NCBI GenBank assembly: GCA_035296625.1
Contig: DATHAO010000010.1
Span: 4,640 to 68,639, forward strand
Reading direction: 5' to 3'
Origin: DATCLS01 sp035296625
GTDB lineage: Bacteria; Actinomycetota; Acidimicrobiia; Acidimicrobiales; VFJN01
DNA length: 64,000 nt
Shown here one piece after another: positions 26,166-34,007 of the stretch (positions within the stretch are counted from its first letter, which is position 1; every line of letters starts with the position of its first letter). The notes below the pieces were generated by a model. That model did not search any database, was not told the origin of the DNA, and saw only the letters and a program-made list of their open reading frames with translations. A program made the translations under genes and the position numbers.

Positions 26166-26693
26166 CTAACCCGCGCCCCACGGCGCCCGCCCACCGGTGT
26201 GGCGCACCACCCCCGCGACGTCGTCGGCCACGTGGCGGGCCAAGAGCCGGCGCCCCGCGGCGAGCAGCGGCCGGGCGAGCGCCCGCACCGGCGGGGGACC
26301 AGCCACGACCAGCGCCTCGAGGTGGGCGTAGCGGGTGCGCTCACCGTCGGGTTCGGCGGCCATGCCCACGACGTGCAGGGTGGGCCGGGTCGTCATCCAG
26401 CACCAGCCCGGCCGCAACACCATGTCGTAGCGGAACGGCACCGGCACGTGCGGCGCCCAGGCCCGGCCCCGCAGGCGATCGCCGTCGCGGTCGTCGATCG
26501 CGAGGCGGGCCACGTTGCGATCGAAGGCCGGCACCGAGCGCTCGATATCGCCGACGAAGCCCCACACGTCGTCGAAGGGCGCGTCGAGGACCTGCTCGCG
26601 CAGCACGGACCCGGGCAGGCCCGCCGCGAGCGCCCGGAGGCGGGCGATGCGGTCGAGCCCGGCGACCGGCCACGGCGCGCCGGTGCCGGTCAC
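26166..26693 (-). CDS. SRPBCC/polyketide-cyclase-like protein
   Basis: The roughly 175-residue protein has the SRPBCC signature: REQVLDAPFDDVWGFVGDIERSVPAFD near the N terminus, then YDMVLRPGWCWM, and a C-terminal helix ALARPLLAAGRRLLARHVADDV. This fold binds hydrophobic ligands; the ligand is unknown. GTG at 26693 overlaps the sigma-factor TGA as GTGA, so its translation is likely coupled to the sigma factor. A second GTG lies at 26702. It is followed by the dienelactone-hydrolase gene. Confidence 0.75.
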   Translation of the reverse strand: MTGTGAPWPVAGLDRIARLRALAAGLPGSVLREQVLDAPFDDVWGFVGDIERSVPAFDRNVARLAIDDRDGDRLRGRAWAPHVPVPFRYDMVLRPGWCWMTTRPTLHVVGMAAEPDGERTRYAHLEALVVAGPPPVRALARPLLAAGRRLLARHVADDVAGVVRHTGGRAPWGAG

Positions 26694-27277
26694 GCCGTCC
26701 ACCTCGTGCGGAACGCCGCCCGGGCCCGGTGCAGCCGCGACTTCACGGTGCCCGGCGCCACGCCGAGGGCGACGGCGGCCTCGTCCTCGTGGAGCCCCTC
26801 GACGTGGCGCAGGACCAGCACGGCGCGCTGCTCGGGCGCCAGGCCGGCCAGAACGGCCCGCACCTCGACCGCCGCGGCGCCGTCGGGCACGGTCGCGCCG
26901 GCCGCGCCGCCCGGCGCGACGGACCCGCCGCCCGGCCCCCCGGCTGCGGCCGCCGCGTCGAGCTCCGCCGGGTCGACCGGTGTCGACCGTCGGTCGCCCC
27001 GACCGGCGCCGCCTACCCCGCCTGCGCCGGCGCGGGCCGCCCGGACCGCCTCCCGCACGGCGATGCGCCGGACCCAGCCGCGCAGGGCGGCGGGCTCCCG
27101 GAGGCTGCCGATGTTGCGGATGATGGCCACCATGGTCTCCTGCAGCGCGTCGTCGCCGGCGTCGAGCGCGACCGCACCACAGATGCGGCCGGCATAGGGG
27201 AGCAGCTCGTCCACGAGTGTGGCGAGGGCCCCCGGGTCGCCCCTCTGGGCCCGGCGCACCAGCTGGTCGGTCCTCAC
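26690..27277 (-). CDS. ECF-type sigma-70 family RNA polymerase sigma factor
   Basis: The 195-residue protein has sigma region 2 (LATLVDELLPYAGRICGAVALDAGDDALQETMV... LREPAALRGWVRRIAVREAVRAAR) and region 4 with the helix-turn-helix AALGVAPGTVKSRLHRARA. An unusually long Gly/Ala/Pro-rich linker of about 50 residues separates them, where most ECF factors have 10-20. No anti-sigma gene is adjacent. GTG at 27277 follows GAGAGGAGG. It is the first gene of a coupled operon with SRPBCC and DLH proteins and is divergent from an FAD oxidoreductase, 114 nt away, which it may control. That control is inference. Confidence 0.9.
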   Translation of the reverse strand: MRTDQLVRRAQRGDPGALATLVDELLPYAGRICGAVALDAGDDALQETMVAIIRNIGSLREPAALRGWVRRIAVREAVRAARAGAGGVGGAGRGDRRSTPVDPAELDAAAAAGGPGGGSVAPGGAAGATVPDGAAAVEVRAVLAGLAPEQRAVLVLRHVEGLHEDEAAVALGVAPGTVKSRLHRARAAFRTRWTA

Positions 27278-27391
27278 GCCCTCCTCTCCACGCTCACCGG
27301 AGGGAGCGGGAGCCCGAAAGGTTCCCGGGAACCTCACGGCCCCGACCGGCCTCTCTGGTGGTGTCGGACGAACACGAATGGAGAGGGTGCC

Positions 27392-28612
27392 ATGGACGAG
27401 ATCACCGTTGTGGGCGGGGGCCTGGCGGGGCTCATCGCCGCCCTCGAGGCGGCCGAGGCGGGCGTGCCGGTCCGGGTGCTGGAGGCCCGGCGCCACCTGG
27501 GGGGGCGAGCGGTCAGCTCGCCGCCCCCGTTCGTCGCCAACCTCGGTCCCCACGCCCTCTACACCGGCACGGCGCTGTGGGACTGGCTGGTCGCGCGGGG
27601 CCTCGACCGTGGGTGCCGGACGCCGAGCCCGGTGTCGAGCCGGGTCCGCATCGGCGGCCGGATCCGGCGCGTGCCGCCGCCGGGTCTGCTGGGGGCGATG
27701 GTGCGACTGCGCGGGGCCGACGCCCCCGGCGAGCTGGACCTGCGCACGTGGCTCACGTCGTGCTGGGGCACCGGCGAGCGGGCGTCCGCCCGCATCGAGG
27801 CCGTGGCAAGCATGGCCGGCGTGCTGACCTTCGACCACGATCCCGGCCGGCTCTCGGCGGCGTTCGTGTGGGAACGGGTGCGGCGCATCCTGCTGTCCCC
27901 CAAGCCCGTGGCCCGCTACGTCGATGGCGGTTGGTCGGCGCTCGTCGACCGCCTCGCCGCCGCCGCCCGCGAGCGTGGCGTGCGCATCGAGACGGGGGCG
28001 AAGCTCGACAGCCTCGCCGACCTGCAGGGCCCCGGCGGGTCGTCGGACGGGTCGGCCGGCACGGGCCCCGTGATCGTCGCCGTGAGCCCGGGGGCGGCGC
28101 GACGGCTGCTGGACGACGACGGCCTCAGGGCGACCTCGCCGCGGGTGGGTCTGCTCGACGTCGGCGTGCGCTCGCGCCGCGGCGACCCGAACGCCGTGCT
28201 CGACGCCGACGAGGCGTCGTTCCTCACCCGCCCGTCTGCGACCCTGCCCGGGCTGGCGCCCGACGGCCACGACGTCGTGCAGGTCAGCGCCCCGCTGCGG
28301 CCCGACGAGGAGCTCGACGACGGCGTCCGCCGGGCCGAGCGCCTGCTCGACGACACGCTGCCCGGGTGGCGTGACCGGGAGGTGTGGCGGCGGCGCTCGG
28401 TCGTGACCGAGTCGACCGGCGCGATCGACCTGCCCGGCACGACCTGGCGTGACCGGCCCCGCGTGACGCACGCGCCCGGCGTGTGGCTGGCCGGTGACTG
28501 GGTCGCCTCGCCCGGCCACCTCTCCGAGACGTCGTGCACGAGCGCAGTGACGGCCGCGGCCGGGGCGCTCGCCGTCCTGCGGTCCCGGCGCCCCCGTCCG
28601 TCGCTGGCCTGA
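27392..28612 (+). CDS. FAD-dependent oxidoreductase, phytoene-desaturase/amine-oxidase-like
   Basis: The 406-residue protein begins ITVVGGGLAGLIAALEAAEAG, the dinucleotide-binding GxGxxG fold, then VLEARRHLGGRAVS (adenine-ribose Glu and GG doublet). It ends with VTHAPGVWLAGDWVASPG, the second FAD motif. Such proteins include phytoene desaturases and protoporphyrinogen oxidases; the substrate is not evident. No carotenoid synthase lies nearby. GGAGAGGG precedes ATG at 27392. It is divergent from the sigma-factor operon. Confidence 0.82.
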   Translation: MDEITVVGGGLAGLIAALEAAEAGVPVRVLEARRHLGGRAVSSPPPFVANLGPHALYTGTALWDWLVARGLDRGCRTPSPVSSRVRIGGRIRRVPPPGLLGAMVRLRGADAPGELDLRTWLTSCWGTGERASARIEAVASMAGVLTFDHDPGRLSAAFVWERVRRILLSPKPVARYVDGGWSALVDRLAAAARERGVRIETGAKLDSLADLQGPGGSSDGSAGTGPVIVAVSPGAARRLLDDDGLRATSPRVGLLDVGVRSRRGDPNAVLDADEASFLTRPSATLPGLAPDGHDVVQVSAPLRPDEELDDGVRRAERLLDDTLPGWRDREVWRRRSVVTESTGAIDLPGTTWRDRPRVTHAPGVWLAGDWVASPGHLSETSCTSAVTAAAGALAVLRSRRPRPSLA

Positions 28613-29057
28613 GACCATGCGCGGCGGCCGCTGGGCAGCCGTGGCCCCCTGGCTCGTTCTGGCAGCGCTTCGGTCGCCCCTGGCGACTGAGCGCCGCCGG
28701 AACCGTCGCCGGCCTCGCGGTCCGGCCGTCAGGAGGTGGCGGCGCGGGCCAAACGGGGGCTCGAGGGCAGTCGTGACGAGCACGGCGGTGACCAGGTCGG
28801 CGGTCAGGACCCTACGGTGGCGTCGTCGCCGGCGTCAGGCCGGGGTGTCGTCGGGGTCGCGAAGGGCCAGGCTGCGCAGCTCGGGCAAACCCGGCGGCTG
28901 GCCACGAGCGCCGCCACGAACGACGGCGCCACGAGCGTCGCCACCACGGCGGTACGCACCACGAAGTAGCCGGCGGACCCTGCCGGTTGCAGGACGCCCG
29001 CCCCCTGGCGTCGCAGGCGCTCGGGGAACGACGGGTCGGTCGGGTGACGCAGGGCGG
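28613..29057. other. 445-bp intergenic region between FAD oxidoreductase and guaA, no supported gene
   Basis: An ATG 4 nt after the oxidoreductase stop (28617) opens a frame starting MRGGRWAAVAPWLVLAALRSPLA that soon becomes Arg-rich and non-coding in character. On the minus strand a frame ending at 28804 encodes YFVVRTAVVATLVAPSFVAALV, a possible membrane helix, but has no ribosome-binding site or clear start. Either may be a remnant. Confidence 0.4.
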
Positions 29058-30623
29058 CTACTCCCACTCGATCGTGCCGGGCGGCTTGGACGTGATGTCG
29101 TAGGCCACCCGGTTGATGCCCGGGACCTCGTTGATGATGCGGCTCGACAGCGTCTCGAGCACGTCGTAGGGCAGGCGGGCCCAGTCGGCGGTCATGGCGT
29201 CCTCGCTGGTGACCGCCCGGACGATGATCGGGTGGGCGTAGGTGCGCTCGTCGCCCATCACGCCCACCGACCGGATGTCGGGCAGCACGGCGAACGCCTG
29301 CCAGATCTCGCGTTCGAGACCTGCCCGGCGCAGCTCCTCGCGGACGATGTGGTCGGCGTGCTGGAGCATGGCGACCTTGTCGGGCGTGACGTCGCCGATG
29401 ATGCGCACGGCGAGCCCCGGGCCGGGGAACGGCTGGCGCCACACGATCTCCTCGGGCAGGCCGAGCTCCTCGCCGACGCGGCGCACCTCGTCCTTGAACA
29501 GGGCCCGGAGCGGCTCGACGAGCTCGAAGGTCATGTCCTCGGGCAGGCCGCCCACGTTGTGGTGGCTCTTGATGGTCGACGCGCCGGACCCGCTGCCCGA
29601 CTCGATCACGTCGGGATAAAGCGTGCCCTGAACCAGGTAGCGTGCGTCCTCGAGACCGCCGGCGGCCTCCTCGAAGATGCGGATGAACAGCTCGCCGATG
29701 ATCTTGCGCTTGTCCTCGGGGTCGCTGACCCCGGCCAGGCCTTCGAAGTAGCGGTCGGCTGCCCGCACGTGGATCAGCTCGATGTGCTGGTGGCGCTGGA
29801 ACGTCTCGACGACCTGCTCGGCCTCGCCCCGGCGCAGCAGCCCGGTGTCGACGAACACGCAGGTGAGCTGCGGACCGACCGCCTTGTGGACCAGCGCAGC
29901 GGCCACGGCCGAGTCGACCCCGCCGGACAGGGCGCAGATGACCCGTCCACGGCCGATCTGGGCCCGCACGGCGGCCACCTGCTGCTCGATGATCGAGCTC
30001 ATCGTCCAGCCCGGCCGGCATTCGGCCAGGTGGTGGAGGAAACGACCCATGAGCTGCTGGCCGTACGGCGTGTGCGACACCTCGGGGTGGTACTGCACGC
30101 CCCAGATGCGTCGCTGGGGCGACTCGAGAGCCGCCACCGGGGCATCGGGCGTGGTGGCGGTGGCCACGAACCCGTCGGGGACGCGGCTGATCGCGTCGAA
30201 GTGGCTCATCCACACGGGCTGCCCGGTTGGCTGGTCGGCGAGCAGGCCGGTGGAGGCGCCGCCAGTGAGGTCGAGCGTGGTGCGTCCGTACTCGCCCCGC
30301 CCGCTGTGAGCCACCTCGCCGCCGAGCTGCTGGGCGATGAGCTGGGCGCCGTAGCAGATGCCGAGCACCGGCACGCCCAGCTCGTAGACCTCGGGGTCGA
30401 GCCGTGGGGCGCCCTCGACGTGGACGGACTTGGGCCCGCCCGAGAGGATGATCGCCTGCGGGGCCCGCGCTCGGACCTCGTTGGCGGTGATCGTGTGGGG
30501 CACGATCTCGGAGTAGACGTGCGCCTCGCGCACCCGCCGGGCGATCAGCTGGGCGTACTGGGCGCCGAAGTCGACGACGAGGCAGGTGTCGAACTCGTCG
30601 GCCAGCTCGGACGGGTCGCTCAC
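29058..30623 (-). CDS. guaA: GMP synthase (glutamine-hydrolysing)
   Basis: GuaA aminates XMP to GMP using glutamine and ATP. The 521-residue product has an N-terminal class I amidotransferase (VVDFGAQYAQLIARRVRE; nucleophile in VLGICYGAQLIA; catalytic QYHPEVSHT), then the PP-loop synthetase CALSGGVDSAVAAAL. A C-terminal dimerisation domain has RQPFPGPGLAVRIIG and DITSKPPGTIEWE. GTG at 30623 overlaps the guaB3 stop (GTGA), so the pair is coupled. Confidence 0.96.
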   Translation of the reverse strand: MSDPSELADEFDTCLVVDFGAQYAQLIARRVREAHVYSEIVPHTITANEVRARAPQAIILSGGPKSVHVEGAPRLDPEVYELGVPVLGICYGAQLIAQQLGGEVAHSGRGEYGRTTLDLTGGASTGLLADQPTGQPVWMSHFDAISRVPDGFVATATTPDAPVAALESPQRRIWGVQYHPEVSHTPYGQQLMGRFLHHLAECRPGWTMSSIIEQQVAAVRAQIGRGRVICALSGGVDSAVAAALVHKAVGPQLTCVFVDTGLLRRGEAEQVVETFQRHQHIELIHVRAADRYFEGLAGVSDPEDKRKIIGELFIRIFEEAAGGLEDARYLVQGTLYPDVIESGSGSGASTIKSHHNVGGLPEDMTFELVEPLRALFKDEVRRVGEELGLPEEIVWRQPFPGPGLAVRIIGDVTPDKVAMLQHADHIVREELRRAGLEREIWQAFAVLPDIRSVGVMGDERTYAHPIIVRAVTSEDAMTADWARLPYDVLETLSSRIINEVPGINRVAYDITSKPPGTIEWE

Positions 30624-31729
30624 GGTTCGGACACCACCAGGTCGGCCATCTGCAGGTCCTTCAGCGTGTCGTAGCCGGTCAGGGCCATCGACCGGCGCAG
30701 GGCGCCGGCCAGGTTGAGGCTGCCGGAGGCGTCGTGGGCGGGGCCGAACAGGATCTGCTCGAGCGTGCCCTGGGGCTCGACCCGCACGCGGGCGCCCCGC
30801 GGCAGGCTGGCGTGCACGGCGCCCATGCCCCAGTGCCAGCCCCGGCCGGGGGCCTCGTGGGCGGCGGCCAGCGGCGTGCCGATCATCACGGCGTCGGCAC
30901 CGACGGCGACGGCCCGGGCGATGTCGCCGCCGGTGGTGACGCCCCCGTCCGCGACCACGTGGCAGTAGACGCCGGTCTCGTCGAGGTGGCGCATGCGGGC
31001 CGCGCGGGCATCGGCGAGGGCGGTGGCGAGCGGCGCCCCGACGCCCAACACCTCGCGGGCGATCGTGGCTGCGCCCGACCCGGCGCCGACGAGCACGCCG
31101 GCGGCGCCGGTGCGCATGAGGTGCAGGGCCGTGTGGTACGAGGTGCAGCCGCCCACCAGCACCGGCAGCTCGTAGTGGCGGATGAAGGCCTTGAGGTTGA
31201 GCGGCTCGACCCGGCGGGACACGTGCTCGGCCGAGACGATCGTGGCCTGGATGACCAGCAGGTCGGGTTCCGCCCGGAGCACGGCGTCGGCGAGCTCGAG
31301 CGTGCGGTGCGGCGCCACGGCCACGGCCGTGGTGACCCCGGCGTCTCGGATCTGGGCCACCCGCTCGCCGATGAGGTCGGGCTTGATGGGCTCGGCGTAG
31401 ATCTCCTGGAGGCGGGCGGTGGCCTTGCCCTCGGGGAGGGCGGCGATCTCGTCGAGGATCGGTTCCGGGTCGACGTAGCGGGTCCACAGCCCCTCGAGGT
31501 GCAGCACGCCGGCGGCGCCCAGCCGTCCCATCTCGACGGCGGTGGCCGGCGAAGTCACGCTGTCGGCCGGGGCGCCCAGCACCGGCAGCTCGAACCGGTA
31601 GGCGTCGATCTCGCAGGAGATGTCGACGTCCTCGGGATCGCGTGTGCGCTTGCTCGGGACGATGGCGACGTCGTCGAGGCGGTAGGCCCGCCGTGCCATC
31701 TTGCCGATCCCGATCTCGACCTCGGCCAT
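30620..31729 (-). CDS. guaB3: GuaB3-family IMP dehydrogenase-related protein
   Basis: The product is a 369-residue TIM-barrel protein without CBS domains, opening VEIGIGKMARRAYRLDDVAIVPSKRTRDP, as usual for actinobacterial GuaB3. Conserved blocks are ADSVTSPATAVEMGRLGAAGVLHLEG, VGGCTSYHTALHLMRTGAAGVLVG, HVVADGGVTTGGDIARAVAVGADAVM and GTLEQILFGP. Family members are IMPDH-like, and activity varies between lineages. It is coupled to guaA by a 4-nt overlap, while a canonical CBS-containing guaB lies at 34008 on the other strand. ATG follows AAGGTGGG. Confidence 0.92.
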   Translation of the reverse strand: MAEVEIGIGKMARRAYRLDDVAIVPSKRTRDPEDVDISCEIDAYRFELPVLGAPADSVTSPATAVEMGRLGAAGVLHLEGLWTRYVDPEPILDEIAALPEGKATARLQEIYAEPIKPDLIGERVAQIRDAGVTTAVAVAPHRTLELADAVLRAEPDLLVIQATIVSAEHVSRRVEPLNLKAFIRHYELPVLVGGCTSYHTALHLMRTGAAGVLVGAGSGAATIAREVLGVGAPLATALADARAARMRHLDETGVYCHVVADGGVTTGGDIARAVAVGADAVMIGTPLAAAHEAPGRGWHWGMGAVHASLPRGARVRVEPQGTLEQILFGPAHDASGSLNLAGALRRSMALTGYDTLKDLQMADLVVSEP

Positions 31730-31898
31730 GACGGCCCACCTTCGGATGCTCGCAGCGAAGGTCGAAGTCTACCGACGCCAGCCGACCCGCCCGGAGCCGG
31801 GGGCGCACCCGCTGCGCCTCACGCGCCGCCCGCCGGCCCGGTGGCCGCAGGCGCCATCCCGGCTCGCCACACGTCGCCGTCGGCCCGACACCGGCCCG

Positions 31899-32339
31899 CT
31901 ACGGGCCCGCCGCCACCCGGTGGAGCGCCGTGCGGAGCCCGCTCTCGACCAATTTGCGGTAGGGCCCGGCCGGCACCGCGGCGAGCCGCTCGGACGCCGA
32001 GGCGTAGTGGGCGCGGGCCCGCACGGTCTCGCCCCGGGACTCGTGAGCCGCGCCGACGTCGAGGTGCAGCGACGGAAGGAAGCCGGCTATGCGATCGTCA
32101 TCGCCCACCGCGAGGGCCCGTTCGAGCGCCACCCGGCTCCACCGGAGGGCCTCGTCGGGGTCGGCCTGGTGGCGCGCCACGTAGTGGGCGGCGATGCAGG
32201 CCTCGTAGTCGTCGGTGCTGGCCTCCCACGCCTGCCGGAACAGGGCCAGCGCGTCGCCGGGCCGGCCGTCGGACTCGGCGGCCATGCCGTCGACGCACAG
32301 CCGGACGACGGCGCTGTCGGGATCGGGGGTGGCGGTCAC
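31899..32339 (-). CDS. Small tetratricopeptide-like helical protein
   Basis: The 146-residue product consists of repeated helix pairs: GDALALFRQAWEASTDDYEACIAAHYVARHQADPDEALRWSRVALERA, then DVGAAHESRGETVRARAHYASASERL. These are TPR-style, with A/Y/A spacing. No signal or catalytic motif is present. GTG at 32339 has GAGGAGGG upstream. It lies between guaB3 and the decarboxylase on the same strand with gaps of 169 and 67 nt. A scaffolding role is only a guess. Confidence 0.7.
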   Translation of the reverse strand: MTATPDPDSAVVRLCVDGMAAESDGRPGDALALFRQAWEASTDDYEACIAAHYVARHQADPDEALRWSRVALERALAVGDDDRIAGFLPSLHLDVGAAHESRGETVRARAHYASASERLAAVPAGPYRKLVESGLRTALHRVAAGP

Positions 32340-32406
32340 GGGGCCCTCCTCGTCGAGAGACGAACGTCTGTACCCCGACCCTACGGATGAGGTGTGACAG
32401 CGACGA

Positions 32407-33795
32407 TCAGGCGAGCCCGTCGATGAGGTCCCAGAGGGCCTCGACGTGGCGCTCCTCCGTCGTCCACGAGCCGATGCTGACCCGCAGCACGTAGCGATCG
32501 TCCAGGCGAGTGTGGGTGAGGTACACCCGCCCGGTGGCGTTGAGCCCCTCGTGCAGGGCCTGGGTGGCGTCGTCGCCGCCGCGGTGGCGCAGGCACACGA
32601 GCCCCAGGCGCTGCGGCGCCGCGAGCGCCAGGCGGGGGTCGCCCTCGACGCGGGCCGCCAGCGCCGCGGCCAGCCGCACGTGCTCGCGGATGTGGTGGCG
32701 CAGCCCCTCGGCGCCGTACCAGCGCAGCACGAACCAGAGCTTGAGCGCCCGGAACCGGCGCCCGAGCGGCACCTGCCAGTCGCGGTAGTCGATGACCTCG
32801 CCCGACTCCGACGCCTGGTTGCGTAGGTACTCCGGCGTGATCGACAGGGCCTCGACGAGCGCCCGCCGGTCGGCCACCCACAGCAGCGAGCAGTCGAACG
32901 TCGTCAACAGCCACTTGTGCGGGTTCGTCACGTAGCTGTCCGCGCGGTCGACGCCGGCGTGCATGCCGCGCAGCTCGGGGCACACCGCCGCCGTCCCCGC
33001 GTAGGCGGCGTCCACGTGCAGCCACATTCCCTCGGCGCCGGCCACCTCGGCGACGGTCGCCACCGGGTCGACGGCCAGCGAGCTGGTCGTGCCCACCGTG
33101 GCCAGGACGAAGCAGGGCACGCGCCCCTCCACCCGGTCGGCGGCCACCGCGGCGGCGAGCTCGTCGGGGCGCAGAGCGTACGCCTCGTCGACCCCCACGA
33201 GGCGGACCTGGTCAGGGCGGAGGCCGGCCACCAGCGCTCCCTTCTCGAGCGCCGAGTGGGCCTGGGTCGAGCCGTAGACGACGAGCCGGTCGATCGTCGC
33301 ACCGGCCCGGATCGCCCGCTCGCGGGCGGCGAGCAGGGCGCAGAGCGTGGCCGAGGAGGCCGAGTCCTGGATGACCCCGCCGCCGTCGCCGGAGGACAGG
33401 AACGACGCGGGCAGCCCGAGCAAGGCCACCATCCAGTCGAGGACGTGCGCCTCGACCTCGGTGCACGCCGGGCCCGTCTGCCACAGCATCCCCTGCACGC
33501 CCATGCCGGTCGACACCAGGTCACCCAGGATGGCGGGGCCCGAGGTGTTGGCCGGGAAGTACGCGTGGAAGCCCGGGTGCTGCCAATGGGTCGTGCCGGG
33601 CACGACGACGCGGTCGAGGTCGGCGAGGAGCTGCTCGAACGGTTCGGGCGCCTCGGGCGGCGCGGCCGGCAGCCACGAGCGGACCTCGCCCGGCGCGACC
33701 GCCGGGGTGACCGGGTGGCGCTCGACGCCGGCGAGGTAGTCGGCCACCCAGTCGACGACCTCGTGGCCCCACCGACGCAGCTCGTCGGGGGTCAT
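32407..33795 (-). CDS. PLP-dependent aromatic-L-amino-acid-decarboxylase-family protein
   Basis: The group II decarboxylase (462 residues from ATG at 33795) starts MTPDELRRWGHEVVDWVADYL. It has HWQHPGFHAYFPANTSGPAILGD, GGGVIQDSASSATLCALLAAR, the LHVDAAYAGTAAVCPE PLP-Asp region, and the Schiff-base Lys in YVTNPHKWLLTTFDCS. It probably decarboxylates an aromatic amino acid such as tryptophan, tyrosine or phenylalanine. A GTG at 33810 overlaps the stop of a small upstream frame as GTGA and could be the true start. Confidence 0.9.
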   Translation of the reverse strand: MTPDELRRWGHEVVDWVADYLAGVERHPVTPAVAPGEVRSWLPAAPPEAPEPFEQLLADLDRVVVPGTTHWQHPGFHAYFPANTSGPAILGDLVSTGMGVQGMLWQTGPACTEVEAHVLDWMVALLGLPASFLSSGDGGGVIQDSASSATLCALLAARERAIRAGATIDRLVVYGSTQAHSALEKGALVAGLRPDQVRLVGVDEAYALRPDELAAAVAADRVEGRVPCFVLATVGTTSSLAVDPVATVAEVAGAEGMWLHVDAAYAGTAAVCPELRGMHAGVDRADSYVTNPHKWLLTTFDCSLLWVADRRALVEALSITPEYLRNQASESGEVIDYRDWQVPLGRRFRALKLWFVLRWYGAEGLRHHIREHVRLAAALAARVEGDPRLALAAPQRLGLVCLRHRGGDDATQALHEGLNATGRVYLTHTRLDDRYVLRVSIGSWTTEERHVEALWDLIDGLA

Positions 33796-33806
33796 GTGGT
33801 AGCCGG

Positions 33807-33995
33807 TCACGGGGCCGGGTCGATCGCCGGCTCGGGCTCGTGGTCGAGCGTGGCCCGGGCCACCTCGGCCACGCCCTCGTCGCCGGCGTCGTGGGCCGCC
33901 CGGTCCCAACGGGTGATCTCGAACGGGATCGCGGTGCGCATGGCCGCCATCTTGGGCCACCGGGACCGTCCGGCGGTGGCGACGGGTGCCGCCAC
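33807..33995 (-). CDS. Possible small protein upstream of the decarboxylase
   Basis: A 62-codon frame ending PEPAIDPAP runs up to the decarboxylase and its TGA overlaps the GTG at 33810. It has internal ATGs and a modestly coding-like middle (IPFEITRWDRAAHDAGDEGVAEVARATL). No domain is recognised. It lies back-to-back with guaB, beginning 12 nt from the guaB start, so its expression signals would overlap the guaB promoter. Low certainty. Confidence 0.4.
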   Translation of the reverse strand: MAAPVATAGRSRWPKMAAMRTAIPFEITRWDRAAHDAGDEGVAEVARATLDHEPEPAIDPAP

Positions 33996-34001
33996 TAGAC
34001 T
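33996..34001 (+). promoter_or_regulatory. Minus-10 box for a probable leaderless guaB mRNA
   Basis: TAGACT, a good actinobacterial -10 hexamer, ends 6 nt before the guaB ATG (CCACCC between). No Shine-Dalgarno is present. Transcription would therefore start at or next to the A of the ATG. The -35 region is weak. Confidence 0.55.
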
Positions 34002-34007
34002 CCACCC

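Noticed and set aside
28804..28962. Minus-strand short frame with a hydrophobic stretch (VVRTAVVATLVAPSFVAALV)
   Set aside because: No ribosome-binding site or convincing start; too short to support without conservation data.
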